A stretch of 64,000 nucleotides of DNA, from assembly GCF_001619985.1 (NCBI RefSeq), contig NW_017264193.1:377726-441725 (forward strand), written 5' to 3'. The notes beneath the pieces are model-generated. The model did not search any database, was not told the DNA's origin, and was given only the letters and a program-made list of their open reading frames with translations. This document shows, one piece after another, positions 1 to 11,074 of this stretch. The first letter of the stretch is position 1. Each line of letters begins with the position of its first letter. Source of the stretch: Xylona heveae TC161 (taxonomy: Eukaryota > Ascomycota > Xylonomycetes > Xylonales > Xylonaceae). The translations under genes were made by a program, and so were the position numbers.

Positions 1-1028
1 ATGGATACATTTCTCATTTCCCGTGGTTCACTATCATCTCCTCTTGCATGATTGCATCTTGTCTTTTTTTAGAGACAGATGAAGTTTGATTGATTGTTTG
101 TACTGTGATGAAAGACAGAAAAAGCTAAGAGTGTTAAAGAAGACTCTTTTTTCTTATCCTGGTTCTTGACTTTTACTTTTTCTCTTTCGGGATTGGGCGT
201 CAATTCTATTTTTCCTGGGATATTTTCTTCTTCTCTATTTCCTAACATTTATCATATCTTTTCATACGTCTTTTTTTTTCTCTCCCTTGGCATTTATCAC
301 ACATCTTTTTTACCTCCTCTGACATTTATCATATCTTTCATACATCTATTAGATATCTTCTTTTTTAGACATATGGTGATATAGTCTATCGTTGGGAGCA
401 AAGGGTCTGCATAGCATAGCATGGTATTGCATAACATAACATAACATAGGATAGCCGCACACAGCAGAATAGGATAGGATAGGATAGGATAAAAGCATAG
501 CAATAGGATAGGATAAAAATTTTATTAATGTTATTTTGTTTTATTTTACTCAATTCGGCATTCAGCATTGAGCGATTTCCGGTTGGGCATGACCATGAAC
601 ATGCTTTTCTTCAAGATGTGAAAGATTGTCCTCAAACTCGTGGTCGGATTCTTTTATATGTATATACCTAGGTAGGGTAGGAAGGTGAGAAGAGGAGAGG
701 GAGAGGGAGAGAACTGAAAAGGTGTAGGACGCGTGAATGTAGACACGGTAGGGAAGAGAATGGGAGGGAGAAAATTGGCGCTGGAATACGCTCAGATAGA
801 GTGAATCGTGATTTTGCTTGTAGAGACAAATACAAAGTCTCTCAAATGATCAGAATGGGCTGATCAAGGATACAAGGCATGAGTGGCCAAAATATAAGAT
901 GGCCAAAAGCTAAAGGTAACTAAAGGATAAAACGGCGGTCAAGAGATAAAAAGGCAGCCAAAAGGTAACAGGGTGGCCAAAGGAGAAAGAACAATCAAGC
1001 AGAAACGTACACGACACAGAGGTGTAAG
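1..1028. other. Gene-free flank with short tandem repeats
   Basis: No ORF here has gene-like composition. The left part is T-rich, with repeated TTTATCATATCTTT-like stretches at about 245-345. A pentamer-rich patch follows at 411-515. From about 890 to 985 there is an imperfect repetition of (g)gccaaaaggtaac-like units. The end of this stretch lies just downstream of the minus-strand gene that stops at 1029, so part of it is probably that gene's 3' UTR. Confidence 0.6.
411..515. repeat. Pentamer microsatellite patch
   Basis: Runs of related 5-bp units follow one another: ATAGC copies near 411-420, ATAAC copies at 431-445, and four exact AGGAT units at 471-490, with a second short AGGAT run near 503-515. 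The units differ by one or two bases, as expected from slippage followed by mutation. The only ORFs across it are low-complexity Cys/Tyr/Leu strings, which argue against coding. Confidence 0.8.
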
Positions 1029-2348
1029 CTATAATGTAGCTATATCCCTGCCCGCAAGCCGGACTCGAATACCCAAGCGTGTTCGCTGCTGTCTTGCACG
1101 GGCTAATCGCTCGGCGAAACTCAAGCCTCGGACACCGCCTGCGTTGAATGCCGGGAAGGAAGAAGAGGGCGAGTCAGACGAAGAAGAAACAGCTGCTTCG
1201 CCTTGTTCCTGGCCCTCAAAGGCCCGCCATGGATTGCGCATCGTGTCGAGTAAATATAAATCTGCAATGACCGCTTCGCCAGAAGTGTATGCGTCCCAGG
1301 ATGAAGAAGTGCCTGCGTCGGGAGAAGGCTCGGCTAATAATTCGTCCCGCTCGCCGTCTTGGTCGCCGCCTGTTCGGCCTGCTGAGGATGACGATGTTTC
1401 AGGGTGGTGTTGTGCTTGCGAAGAAGACGTGCCTGCTGCTGGTGGTGATGGTGATGAGGAAGAAGGAGAAGAAGATGAGGATGAATGTGCGCTTAAGGCT
1501 TGCATCTCGATATCGGAAGCTGATAGACCGCGTTCTTCGGCGTCAAGAGTTTGGTGAAGTCGTGTCCTCTGTCGGTGGGTAGGTGACGAAGTAGTGGTGA
1601 TTCTGGAGGGTGACGAGGATGAAGAAGACGAGGAGGAGTCTTTGAAATGCTGTTGTTCGGCAAAAGTTGAGAGCATGAACAGTTGTAAAAGAAGTATTAA
1701 ACAATCGAGTAATACAAGTGCTACCTTGGACGAGGGACCAAGCTGTCCGATGAAATCGATGATAAGTCCCCCGTGTAAGTAGCCGCGTGCGGCTTCGCCG
1801 GCCTCGGGAGGCGTGAGCAGAATATGTAATACCATGCACAGTATATTTGTCGTGAGAATGGCGCCGACATAGGGCCGGTTCTTGGGCGCTTCTGGGAATA
1901 TAGCTGGTTTGGGCGTAAGGTAGAAGAATTGAGTGAATGCGCGGAGAAAGAAGCGGAGGAATGAACAGCTGGAATATAACGTTAGTTGTAGTTTTTAATG
2001 GTACCAAAAAAAGGTAGTCAATCAAAGTTGAAGGGCTTTCTTCCGAGGATTGGAATATGAGAATGGCGCGGCAGTGGGCAACGTAGGGTCCACTTACTCA
2101 AGGTAATACACAATCGAAAGCTCGCAGTATATTGCAATGTCGAAATTGCGGAGCAGGTCGTCAAGAAATTCCAGGCGCTTTTTCTGCCGTAATTTTATTT
2201 CCAGCTGTCGCTCCTCACTTCGTGGTGTTATTGATTCGACTTCCTCTGTATCTCGGTGTGGCATTGTTATTGTAGGAGCGTCCGATGACAGCTGTCCACC
2301 CGCCCCGTCCATGTTGTCCATTTCCGCTCGTATACACCAGCCGTGCAA
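1029..2348 (-). CDS. dsc4: Dsc E3 ubiquitin ligase complex subunit 4 (DUF1746)
   Basis: Two exons, 2098-2348 and 1029-1968, encode 396 residues. The donor is GTAAGT and the acceptor TTCCAG. Joining them restores YYLDCSFLRFFLRAF, the typical DUF1746 region. That domain spans about residues 55-170 and includes hydrophobic segments (LLDCLILLLQLFML and the LTTNILCMVLHILL region). The C-terminal half is a low-complexity Ser/Glu-rich tail. In fission yeast and Aspergillus, Dsc subunits form a Golgi-membrane ubiquitin ligase that is needed for proteolytic activation of SREBP under low oxygen. A membrane location is supported by the hydrophobic segments; the role is taken from the family. The start is the first in-frame ATG of exon 1. 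A second Met about ten codons on is possible. Confidence 0.85.
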
Positions 2349-2989
2349 CGGATTTACTTTGGCGATTTAAATTTCCAGCTTTCTGCTGTCGATATTGTCG
2401 ACAAGATCGCGTTGTAGCCCATCGAAGTGTGTGCTGTGGGAGGTTGTCGATGTGGTTGGATCATTTCTCGTAGCTTACGCCGCATCCGACGGACATATTG
2501 ATGTGCTTTGCTGTGTTGATGATAGATTAGATCATGGCTGTGGAGAATGTGCCGTTTGGCCAGCTCGTTGCTGGGAGATAGATTTATTTTGTAAAGAAGG
2601 TATGGTGTTGTGAGGCATGAAGCTGAAGGGTTCACTGGAGTAGTGAGACCGGATAAAGTTATCGCATCAGATCAGATCAGTCGATCGCCCATTCTCGCGT
2701 GGACATGCCCAAAGTTACACGACAGATATTCAGCTCAAAATACAACGTCTTCAAATCAAATGTCTATTTTCATCCATTTGTTTTAGTTACCACAATAGGC
2801 GCGTAGAATTTTTTTCTATAGTAACATGATTCATACATCTTGTAACTGCAGCTTTCTATTTTGGAGACCCAGAGAACTCCGCTGGGGCAAGAAATGATAT
2901 CTCCGACTATTAACAGTCGACGAGTTTTGCAATGAAATTTCAGGGGTACTTCTAGATTATACTCTTTACTAATAAGGGCACCATAATGC
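2349..2989. other. Intergenic, promoter side of the dsc4 gene
   Basis: This lies between the 3' end of the PPE1 gene and the start of the dsc4 gene, which run in the same direction. A 93-codon minus-strand ORF at 2354-2635 has no recognisable domain and ends just before the dsc4 ATG. I regard it as leader sequence. Nothing else is supported. Confidence 0.5.
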
Positions 2990-5007
2990 TTATTGTTTCT
3001 GCTGCTGCTGCTGTTTAGCTTTCAGAATATCGGCTACCTTTGGTGGCAAAACAAGCGTGGAGCGGTCATTGCGCTTGTAGAACTCAACCACCAAAGCGGC
3101 TGTCCGCTCTGGCAAATCTTCCTGAATAAAGTGGCCTGCTTCAGGAAAGACTTGAAGTTGGTATTTACCTGGGCTATGTCAGTATTTTTGGGATGCAAGT
3201 GGCCGAGAGCGCGATTGATATTCAACAAAATGAATACTTGCCTTGCATCTGTCCAATCGTAAGTTCTTTGTCGAGCCGGTCAGTACCAGCCAGTAACAGA
3301 AGTTTTCCGCCCTTGGCCTCGAGGAATTTCTTGCTCAGGCCGATGAACCAATTCTCCCAAAACGGCTGTGTAGCAGAAAGATCCGTATGCCATATCCAAG
3401 GACGAGGAGCATTAGGGTCGGCATCTCGACGAAGAAGCGATGGCACAGAGACACGTGCAGATGTAGGATTGCGGATGGTTCGAGAACGTGTACTAAATTT
3501 GTTTAGTACATGATATAACGCAAATGGAATCCAGATGACGTACTGCCACTCAATTCCGGAAGCTATTGACGGGAAAGCTGGCGGCCGAGAAGAAAGATAT
3601 GTTTGCATACTCTGAAGAGCATCCATTGCCGATCCTGGATATATTAGCCCCCGTTCAATGAAAAAGCCTTTACCTAGGTCATACCCTCAACAACGTCAAG
3701 CACAGCATAGCCCAGTAGTTTATCTCCCAACTCTCCGGTTTTGGCGACATCGGTGACGACCGCCCCTCCTAGACTGTGGCCCACTAAGATCATGGAAGGT
3801 TGCTCCTTCCAATCCATTTTTTCTTTGCATAGCTCCAAGACTTGCAGTAGATCCTTACTCAGCGTAGACAAACTGTAATCAATTGGCGGCTGGCTAGGAT
3901 CTCGTGGTACTTTCGTATGGACCACTGTTTCACCATGGCCTCGTGCATCCACGGATAAAATTCCAGCTGAGGGTAACATTTTGCGGACTATCGATGCGAA
4001 TACAGCAAATGACAAACCGGACGATCCAGCACCATGATGGGTAACAAAGAGGGGTCCAGAAGCTGCAGGAGGCGTGAGATATACATGATAGGTGATATTT
4101 TCCTTATCAAAGCTGCCCTCGAGGTACAATTCTTGCTCGAAAAAGTCGCTCCAAGGGAGTTGGTCCTGAGACTTTTTGCTTGAAGCCCTTGATCTGGTCA
4201 GTATCGCAGTGGACAAAGGATTTCGGCGTGGAGCTGCGATCTTGTAACACAACAACAAAAAAAAATCCAATTTAAAATAAGGCCATAAATTTCACCGAAA
4301 AACAATCAAAAAATGATGTTCTCCGATTGAGACAAAAAAAAAATGCAAAAAAGATTGTTGATGGGAGTGGGACTCGAACCCACGCTCAGTTTCCCGAACC
4401 AGGAAATTACTAAGAAAGCAACTCTGTTAAGGTGACCTTAACCTGGCGCCATAACCAACTCGGCCATCCCACCGGATTGTTGAAATTTTGGCTCTTGTAA
4501 TGGTATCTGATTCACAGAATTTTGGAACACTCCCCAACTCGTGTGAACAATGTCAAACAGAACGTGAGCCATTGCCCATGGTAGGAAGCAGTAAAACAAT
4601 CCAGCGATTATTGACAAATAAATGTAAACATAAAAATAATGAAAAGGAGATAAAGCAAAAGAGAGATGGACATTGTGACAAAATATAGAAAAGGGGCAAT
4701 ACTTTTGTTAAATTCAAATTTAAATCAGACGGCGCGATTAAACGGGATATAATATAAAACGCAAATATACATACCCTCCAGGTCGTGCAAAAAGATTCCT
4801 GCTGGCTAAGGGTTTGATAGTACCAGTCGAAGAGGCCGATGAGGCCGATGAAGCATCGTCGTCGTGAGGATCGTGGTGTAGTATTCCCAACGTGTCAAGT
4901 GATTCGCCGTCCTCGTGGCCTTCTCTTAAGGGCTCTGGAGACATGGGCGCTTCCGGAGGGAGACGTGCGAGCTTGGCCTTGACAAATGATCGCTGAAGGT
5001 CACTCAT
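2990..5007 (-). CDS. ppe1: Protein phosphatase methylesterase 1 (PME-1)
   Basis: Five exons (4775-5007, 3685-4187, 3544-3634, 3242-3492, 2990-3168) encode 418 residues, and the summed length is an exact multiple of three. The enzyme removes the C-terminal methyl ester from the PP2A catalytic subunit. The N-terminus MSDLQRSFVKAKL and the block MQGKYQLQVFPEAGHF match fungal PME-1. The alpha/beta-hydrolase core shows the HHGAGSSG oxyanion loop near residue 130, nucleophile Ser216 in GHSLGG, and a catalytic His in the EAGHF motif. Intron 1 (587 bp) contains a tRNA gene. Intron 3 (3493-3543) is 51 bp and stop-free in frame. Intron 4 (3169-3241) starts with GC rather than GT. The acceptor of intron 1 could alternatively lie 6 bp upstream without changing the frame. 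Confidence 0.93.
4334..4352 (-). terminator. Pol III terminator of tRNA-Leu
   Basis: Read on the minus strand, a run of six T starts seven bases after the tRNA 3' end (4347-4352). A second run of ten T follows (4334-4343). Both fit RNA polymerase III termination. They also lie inside PPE1 intron 1, where pol II reads through. Confidence 0.7.
4359..4473 (-). tRNA. tRNA-Leu(AAG) with a 31-bp intron
   Basis: The acceptor stem pairs GGTGGGA with TCCCATC, with one G.U pair, and the discriminator base is A. A TGGCCGAG D-arm entry is present. The anticodon stem pairs CCAGG with CCTGG and the loop is TTAAGG|T, giving anticodon AAG at positions 34-36. An intron at 4405-4435 sits one base 3' of the anticodon, the standard place. 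A long variable arm follows, as in leucine tRNAs, then a perfect T-arm (GTGGG TTCGAGT CCCAC). The mature length is 84 bases. The gene lies within intron 1 of PPE1 in the same orientation. Confidence 0.95.
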
Positions 5008-5688
5008 GAATGCAATTCAGTCTCGTTGAAAGAACTTTGTATTTGATCAGACAGCATTCACTTGAAGCCAGTTGAGAATATCGATGTGCCCTCTCCACTG
5101 GCTGAGGGAGGGGCAGCAATGTCTCGAAATCGATAGCGGGCACAATTGATTGTCGGTGAGTTCTGGATGACACGTAGCCAGATCAGAATAAAATTAATGG
5201 GTCTGCACGTATACAAATTGCTGAAAATAGAGAATTGTGCAATGAACAGAAAAGAAGAATATAACCATCTATTTTCAACGTTTGAATCGTTCTTGCATGT
5301 TGGGAGAAAGTTTCAGCCACAGTTGGGGACGGCACCAGCCACAGACGAGAGGTCAAAGCCACAAGGGTAGCTGCGACGATGACGACATTATCCGCGAATC
5401 GATCGAACTTGTCGATTTCCAGTTCCAATTGCTCCATACTGTTTGAATTTGCTAATTCTATTACGCTTTGCCTTTCCCTTATCGAGTTTTCATTGTTGAT
5501 AGTTTTCCGATCTTGCTCGGCGGGATTCCTGCCTGACTTGGTCATTTTTCCAATTCTCGTCGTCCCGTTGTTCTTGTATTTATTCACCCTCGACTTCTCT
5601 TTTATTTTGCCCCCCATCTACCTCAACACTAGAGAAATAAATATCCGTTTCCTAGTAATAACCCGTCTCTCACCCACTATTACCAACC
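5008..5688. promoter_or_regulatory. Shared divergent promoter region, PPE1 / membrane hydrolase
   Basis: These 681 bp separate the PPE1 start (minus) from the next start (plus). Overlapping ORFs on both strands (144 codons minus at 5183-5617, 129 codons plus at 5379-5768) have no recognisable domains and are probably chance. I see no clear TATA box. Confidence 0.45.
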
Positions 5689-7368
5689 ATGGTCTCGCTT
5701 TGGAAATCAAAGAACCGGGACGAGGAGGCTCACAGTGGCAGCTCGTCCCCTCAGGAGGGCGAGGCTGACGTTGAGAATGGTCACCGTCGGACAACCAGGG
5801 AGGAGCCCGATGAGCGGACGCGTCTGCTACCTTCAAACCCAAATCCTCCTCCCCATCACGATGGTTATCTTGATCCAGACGATCCGGCGGTGGGTTTAAT
5901 TCAGTATACTAAATTGGAAATCAGTGGTATAGATGCTAACGGGCGACTCTAGGTCTCGCCATACAATCTCTGGACTGTTCGCGCTCTCCGCTATCTCTCT
6001 GTCATCTTCCTTGTCGTTTCTTTCCTGTGGTGGGTGCTTTTATTGGTTTCCATTTTCGTGTCTCCACCTGGAATGCACAGCCGTGGCTCTGGTTTCTTCG
6101 ACTTCTCCTACACGACCTTAACTGTCGGTAACCTGCTCATGGGTCTATTATTCTTTGCAAATCCTTCGCGAGCTCTGAGGATCGGCTGCATGATCTTGGC
6201 AATAATCCTACTCATTGATATGATAATTATCCTTGCCGTTGGTCGGATACGGGTCGAGGAAGGCTGGGTTGGAATTGCCTCGGTGGTCTGGGCCACTGTA
6301 ATTGCTGCTTGGACAGTCGTCACCGACCGCGCCGTTGCTTGGGGTAAGCGGGAAGAGGAAGAGAGGCTTACTGGACGCGCTGAGAATCGTCGCACGCTGC
6401 GTGAATGGTGTGCAGTTTTCACCTCGGCCGTCATCAACGTTATTCTGATCATTGTCGCAATCTTGCTCACTGCGACCCTTATCCTTCGTTCCCGAGACGC
6501 CTCTCTTGCACCAGCAGGCGACCGATACTATGTCGACTCGGACAAGTATCAAATCCATCTCGCCTGCGTCGGCAATCAGACTTACACAGACGATGGCGAG
6601 CCTAACCCGACAGTGCTCGTCGAAGCTGGCGAAGGCACCGTTGAATACGATCTGCTTCCCTTCATCTCCAATGCCTACAAGAACGGCACCATCGATCGCT
6701 ACTGCTTTTATGATCGCCCTGGGTTTGGTTGGTCTGACAATGCGCCGTCGCCCCACTCTGCTGGCATGACCGCAGACGTTTTGTCCGAGGTGCTTGCCCA
6801 GGCGGGCGAAGAAGGCCCCTGGGTCCTTGTCTCTGCTGGAATCGGTAGTGTTTACAGCCGAATCTTCTCCAGTCGCCACTATCAGCAGGTCACTGGCATT
6901 CTCTTGATTGATCCTTTACATGAAGACCTGCTCTATCGTGTGGGTGCTCCCGGACGTGGATTTGTTCTCTGGGCACGTGGAATCATCTCCCCCTTGGGCT
7001 TTACAAGGCTGGCCGGTGCACTTTTCAAAGGACGTACCCGTGAGGACCGGGTCTACGGCGGCAGTGCTTACCAAGGCGGAAAGTTTATCAAAGCGAAGCT
7101 TCAGGAGAGTCTTGTGGCCAATTCTCTCACTAAGAGCGAGGTCTCTTCTGCACGGACTATCCAAGGCCGTGACACGCCGCTGGTTGTTGTCAGCTCGGGC
7201 ATTGAAGTCCGACGCAACGCTGAGTGGGAAAAGAAACAGCATGATTTGACCACGCTTACGGACAAGCTAGTTGCCTGGGACATTGTCAGCAAAGCGCCTC
7301 ACGCCGTTTGGAAGACACTCAGCGGCAGAGAAACTTTGGAGAAGCGTCTGCGTGAGTTGGTGAAATAA
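5689..7368 (+). CDS. Multi-pass membrane protein with degenerate alpha/beta-hydrolase domain
   Basis: Two exons (5689-5889, 5953-7368) encode 538 residues. The N-terminus is charged and cytosolic-looking (RTRLLPSNPNPPP). Four to five hydrophobic segments follow between about residues 75 and 245. A soluble C-terminal alpha/beta-hydrolase fold begins near residue 285, marked by YDRPGFGWSD. The place of the nucleophile elbow reads LVSAGIGS, with Gly363 where a serine would sit. Asp387 (DPLHED) and His517 (APHAVW) could still be the acid and base positions. Similar Aspergillus proteins carry the label 'mitochondrial integral membrane protein', but that is a remembered annotation and I cannot verify a location. 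A catalytic role is doubtful. Substrate unknown. Confidence 0.85.
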
Positions 7369-7529
7369 ATTCCACCCACAAGCGCACTGGCTCCGTACGC
7401 TCTCATCCTTTCTTCTGTCAACTAAATTGATGAGTAACGAAATCCTGCTTCTTGTCTCTATTCCTCCTCGTCTTCTTCTCCTTCTTCCCCCTTTTCCCGC
7501 TTTCACTCTGCAACTTTCTAAGTTCAACA

Positions 7530-7561
<32 letters not shown>

Positions 7562-8017
7562 GAAGTTCACGCGTCCGGCCTTTTAAAATGGTGGATTTGC
7601 TTCTTGGACTAATGCATGCTTGGGGTGTTTTGGCACATAAATGGAAGTCACGCCCCCTTTTGCTTCTCTTTCGCGCCCCTTTTAATGATGAGCAGCAAGT
7701 ACATAATTTGAAATTGATGATATTGATATCGATGATACCTCTTTTCTTTCTCTTTCTCCCTTGTGTCATCCTCCCCACTGCACCTTTTCAATTCTTATGC
7801 ACAGTCTCTTTCACTAGTGCATCTCTTTGTAATACTAGCGAGCACATGAGCAATCACAATCTAGCAACACTTTGCAAAATGTTATTTATAATATGATGTT
7901 TCTTTTAAATGCAATTGGGATCTGAATGACAATGATTGCTCTAATTGGTATTGTTACACTACGTGTTTGTGATGAAAAAGAAAATGCTTGGATACGAAAA
8001 TGGGAATGAAATCCCGT
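7369..8017. other. Convergent 3' intergenic region with a 28-T run
   Basis: This is the space between two converging genes. It contains an uninterrupted run of 28 T at 7534-7561 and otherwise AT-rich, non-coding sequence. No gene is supported. Confidence 0.6.
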
Positions 8018-10872
8018 CTATAACCCTCTCCATTGCAATTTTGCCAGATGATCCGTCTTTTTACGACTCTGCTTGACAAGACCCATCCATTTGAGTTCCG
8101 CGAGTGAGCGATAGAACAGTGCTCTGTAAAGCGGCAAGTGTCAGTTAACGGAACGTAGTCCCATGAGCGTGATGCTGTCGCAAAATGCGAAAAATATAAT
8201 ATAATAACATAAAATAAAATAAAAATAAAAATTGATAAGACTTACAGCGTCCTTCTCTCGGCATGTGCAGCAGCGGCAGCATCGTCCAGTCCTTCTCCAT
8301 CGATGCCAGTCCCATCGTCAGCAGCAGCGCCATTGGTGCCATTGTCATCCGTATCTGGCCCCATGATCGCGAAAAAAGCCGACCACAGATCACTCACATT
8401 GATCAGGGCGCCAGACTCGAGATACAACTGATAGAGAATTGCCGTGGGCGGTTGGGTGGCAGACAAAGCACCTGCTCCGCCGCCTGCGCCTTCCTTGCCG
8501 GTTGTGCCGCCCATGCCGGCGCCCACGCAGCACGAGCAGGCGAGATAGTCGTGCGGGCGGGCGAGGGCGCGCTCGATTGCGAACCGTGTCTTGGGGGCGA
8601 CAACATCGCGTAGGGGAAGGCGGAGATCGTGGATGAGGATTTCGGAACCGAAAATGTCGCGGCGCAGGTGGATGGAGGAAATTGTAGAGGAAAAGTATGA
8701 TGATAAGGCGTCGTGTGCGCGGTGGAGGAGTCGCGAATATGCTGCGTCGCGAGCGGATAGGTTGGATTTCTGCTTGCTGAGGGAGACTTTTTGTGCGATG
8801 ATGGTGGTGCGTAGTGTAGTGTGATGGATATCGTGCTCGCTGAGGAGAGGGCCGGGAGTGTCGGCATCGTCGGAGGAAAGAAGGGCGAGGAGATCGGCCT
8901 GGATGGCGTGCAGGGTGGTGCGGAGATTGGTGGGGGTAGTGGTGGTGGAGGGGGATGGTTGGGAGTTGGAAGGATCTTGGGATGCAGGGGAGGAAGATTG
9001 CGATGAGGAATCAGAAGGAAGATTTGGGAGTATGGAGATGATTCGATCAAGTATAGAGCGCAGAACGTCTGATGAAGCTTTCTTGATCGATAAGAGAACC
9101 TCGCGGAGCGTTGCGGAGCCTTGGTCGAGTTCGCCGGCTATGGCTTGAATGTAGAGTTCTGGTCGGGATATAGATGACGAGGAAATAGTTGGGCGATTTT
9201 CGTGAATGGTTTTGAGAATGACTTCGAGAAGACGGACGGCTTGGAGAAGATGTGATAGCTCTTGACGGCCTTTATGGAGATGCTCAATGGTATGCGAGAA
9301 TAGTGCTTTGTTATCGTCCAGGAGGTCACGGACGGTTTGCGTGTCGCCGTCTTCGAGGAGCTTTTCGACGTGTCTTCCCATTGTGAGATTGATGGGCTAG
9401 GGAAGATGAGATGGCGTGGAAAGCTTACCTGCGGAAAGATGTAAGATTCCGGAGAGCTTCAAAGTGCTCTGGTTGCAATTGCTCGAATTGTAGATCCGGA
9501 GCCAGGAAAATGCTGAGCGCGTTGGCGTAAAAATGGGACATCCATCCGTACTGAATCCGATCAGCATATAGGTATGATCAAAAGACCTCGGCAGTACCAA
9601 CCTGGAGGGATGAGACAAATGATTGCACGCTCTGGACATGATTCCTCTGCCTGTCCAGGAGCATGCTGGCAAGGTTAGGTCCCAGCAAAATGGCTGAATC
9701 GTCACTAGTTGCTTCGTTGAACACCAGCTCGAGGGATTGCTCGATCCGTTCAACATCAAATTTTTGGCCTCTCATGCATCGAATTGCAGCTCGGGGAAGC
9801 TTCTCATGGAAAATCTCGGCAGATGTAGCTATGCCGAATAACAGGACGAAAGGAATGCGGTCCAGCCACGAGCTTGTCTTGTCAGCGGTCTAACTTGTGA
9901 TCCGGAGAAGTTTATATCCATACTTGAAAAGCTCAATCAGATCCGTCATGAGGTTGCCGTCAAATGCATCACTGTCTTGAAACGCAATGGTTACCTTTGA
10001 GCAGCCTTTTTCCTTGACGTAATTGGCGAGTAGTTGAAGATCGTAGTTGAGGAGACGTGGACCCTGGCAGATTGTCAGCCCGTTCCGACGGTGCCCTTGG
10101 CATGTTCCCTTACCTTTTGACGTGCTGAGCCAGTTTCGTCCTCGTCAATGCCGCTCTCCTCATTAGTTGCGATTCTAATCAACTTCTTGAGCATCGATTT
10201 GAGGTTCGAAGCGTCGTTCGATGTGAGGATAACCATTGGACTTCTAGTTTCTGATTTTATTCGCGCTTCCAATTGTTCGAAAAGCAACCCGTGAGAAGCA
10301 ATACTGGGCCCAGCAACTATGAGACCCGTGGGGATCCTGTCCTGGTACCTTTTGTTTTATTTAGATTGTGGAATGTCCGGATAATTGTATTGAACCTTAC
10401 TCTTCGCTGCTCGCGTCACGGACGAAAGAGCCCACGTCATGGAGAGTCTTCGCATTTACTGCATGAAGTATTGACTATTCAATTTATTAGCAAGTTTTCG
10501 TCTTGCGCACGCTTCGATTCTCCCACCTCTATGCGCTGTTTCTGTTCCTCCCAGGTCCTCTGGTACGTTTGATATCGGAGCTTGACATTGTTGGCGTTTT
10601 CGTTCCCGTCTAGCAGCGGACGAAAGGACGTTTGCGGTAATGAGTCCCCTTCATTTTTGCCTTCGGATTTCTTTGATAATCGGCGCCTTTTTGTAGGGCG
10701 TAAATTTGCTGGGTCTGAGGTGGAATCTGGAGTAAAAACATAGCAAGCCTACGTTGCGAAGCTCGTTATTAGCTGTATTGGTCCACCAAGTAAGCAAAGG
10801 TGCATGTACCTTATGATCTAATGGATCATAGAAGCCATTCTGAGAGGCCTGCTGATCCTCTTCAATCTCCAT
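8018..10872 (-). CDS. orc3: Origin recognition complex subunit 3
   Basis: Nine exons: 10810-10872, 10527-10748, 10401-10474, 10114-10348, 9924-10063, 9602-9872, 9429-9550, 8246-9373 and 8018-8123. All junctions keep phase and the product is 786 residues. ORC3 is part of the six-subunit complex that marks replication origins and loads MCM helicase in the nucleus. Recognisable ORC3 stretches are the N-terminal KRRRLSKKS and RPLLDGNENANNVKLRY, GLIVAGPSIASHG (a degenerate P-loop region), SWLDRIPFVLLFGIATSAE, and the C-terminal winged-helix end YQLYLESGALINVSDLW with LVKQSRKKTDH. A Ser/Thr-rich, probably disordered insert lies in exon 8. The last short exon is needed to reach the conserved C-terminus; without it the ORF would stop early in an Ala-rich stretch. 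Confidence 0.94.
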
Positions 10873-11074
10873 GATCCTCTTGTCTATCAAAGTTCAGAAA
10901 TGGGTTGTTGTTGTCCATCACAAGCCAGGTGCGGTTGTAGACATTTCGTGTCGGGGGTCGGAGTTGTCTCTCCTCCGTCCGCCAGACAAAAACATTGTCC
11001 AACTCCAAGAACTTTTTCTTGACACCGAACAAACCAGACACTGATTCGACCACAATCATTCGTATCACGTTTCC
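10873..11074. promoter_or_regulatory. Compact bidirectional promoter between ORC3 and PPR gene
   Basis: Only 202 bp separate the divergent start codons of ORC3 and the Cya5-like gene. Both promoters and both 5' UTRs must fit here. I could not identify a specific factor site by eye. Confidence 0.6.

Noticed and set aside
973-1557. 194-codon plus-strand ORF opposite the dsc4 gene
   Set aside because: It is the reverse reading of the Ser/Glu-rich tail of dsc4; the minus-strand frame has the family match and splice sites.
5183-5617. 144-codon minus-strand ORF with a hydrophobic stretch in the PPE1 / membrane hydrolase promoter
   Set aside because: No recognisable domain, overlaps an equally long ORF on the other strand, and sits where the PPE1 leader should be.
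7534-7561. 28-T run as the poly(A) tail of a retroposed element
   Set aside because: No target-site duplication or element body is visible next to it; simple slippage is enough.
8403-9050. 215-codon minus-strand ORF inside ORC3
   Set aside because: Out-of-frame reading of ORC3 exon 8, Pro/Ser/Thr-rich as expected for a shadow frame.
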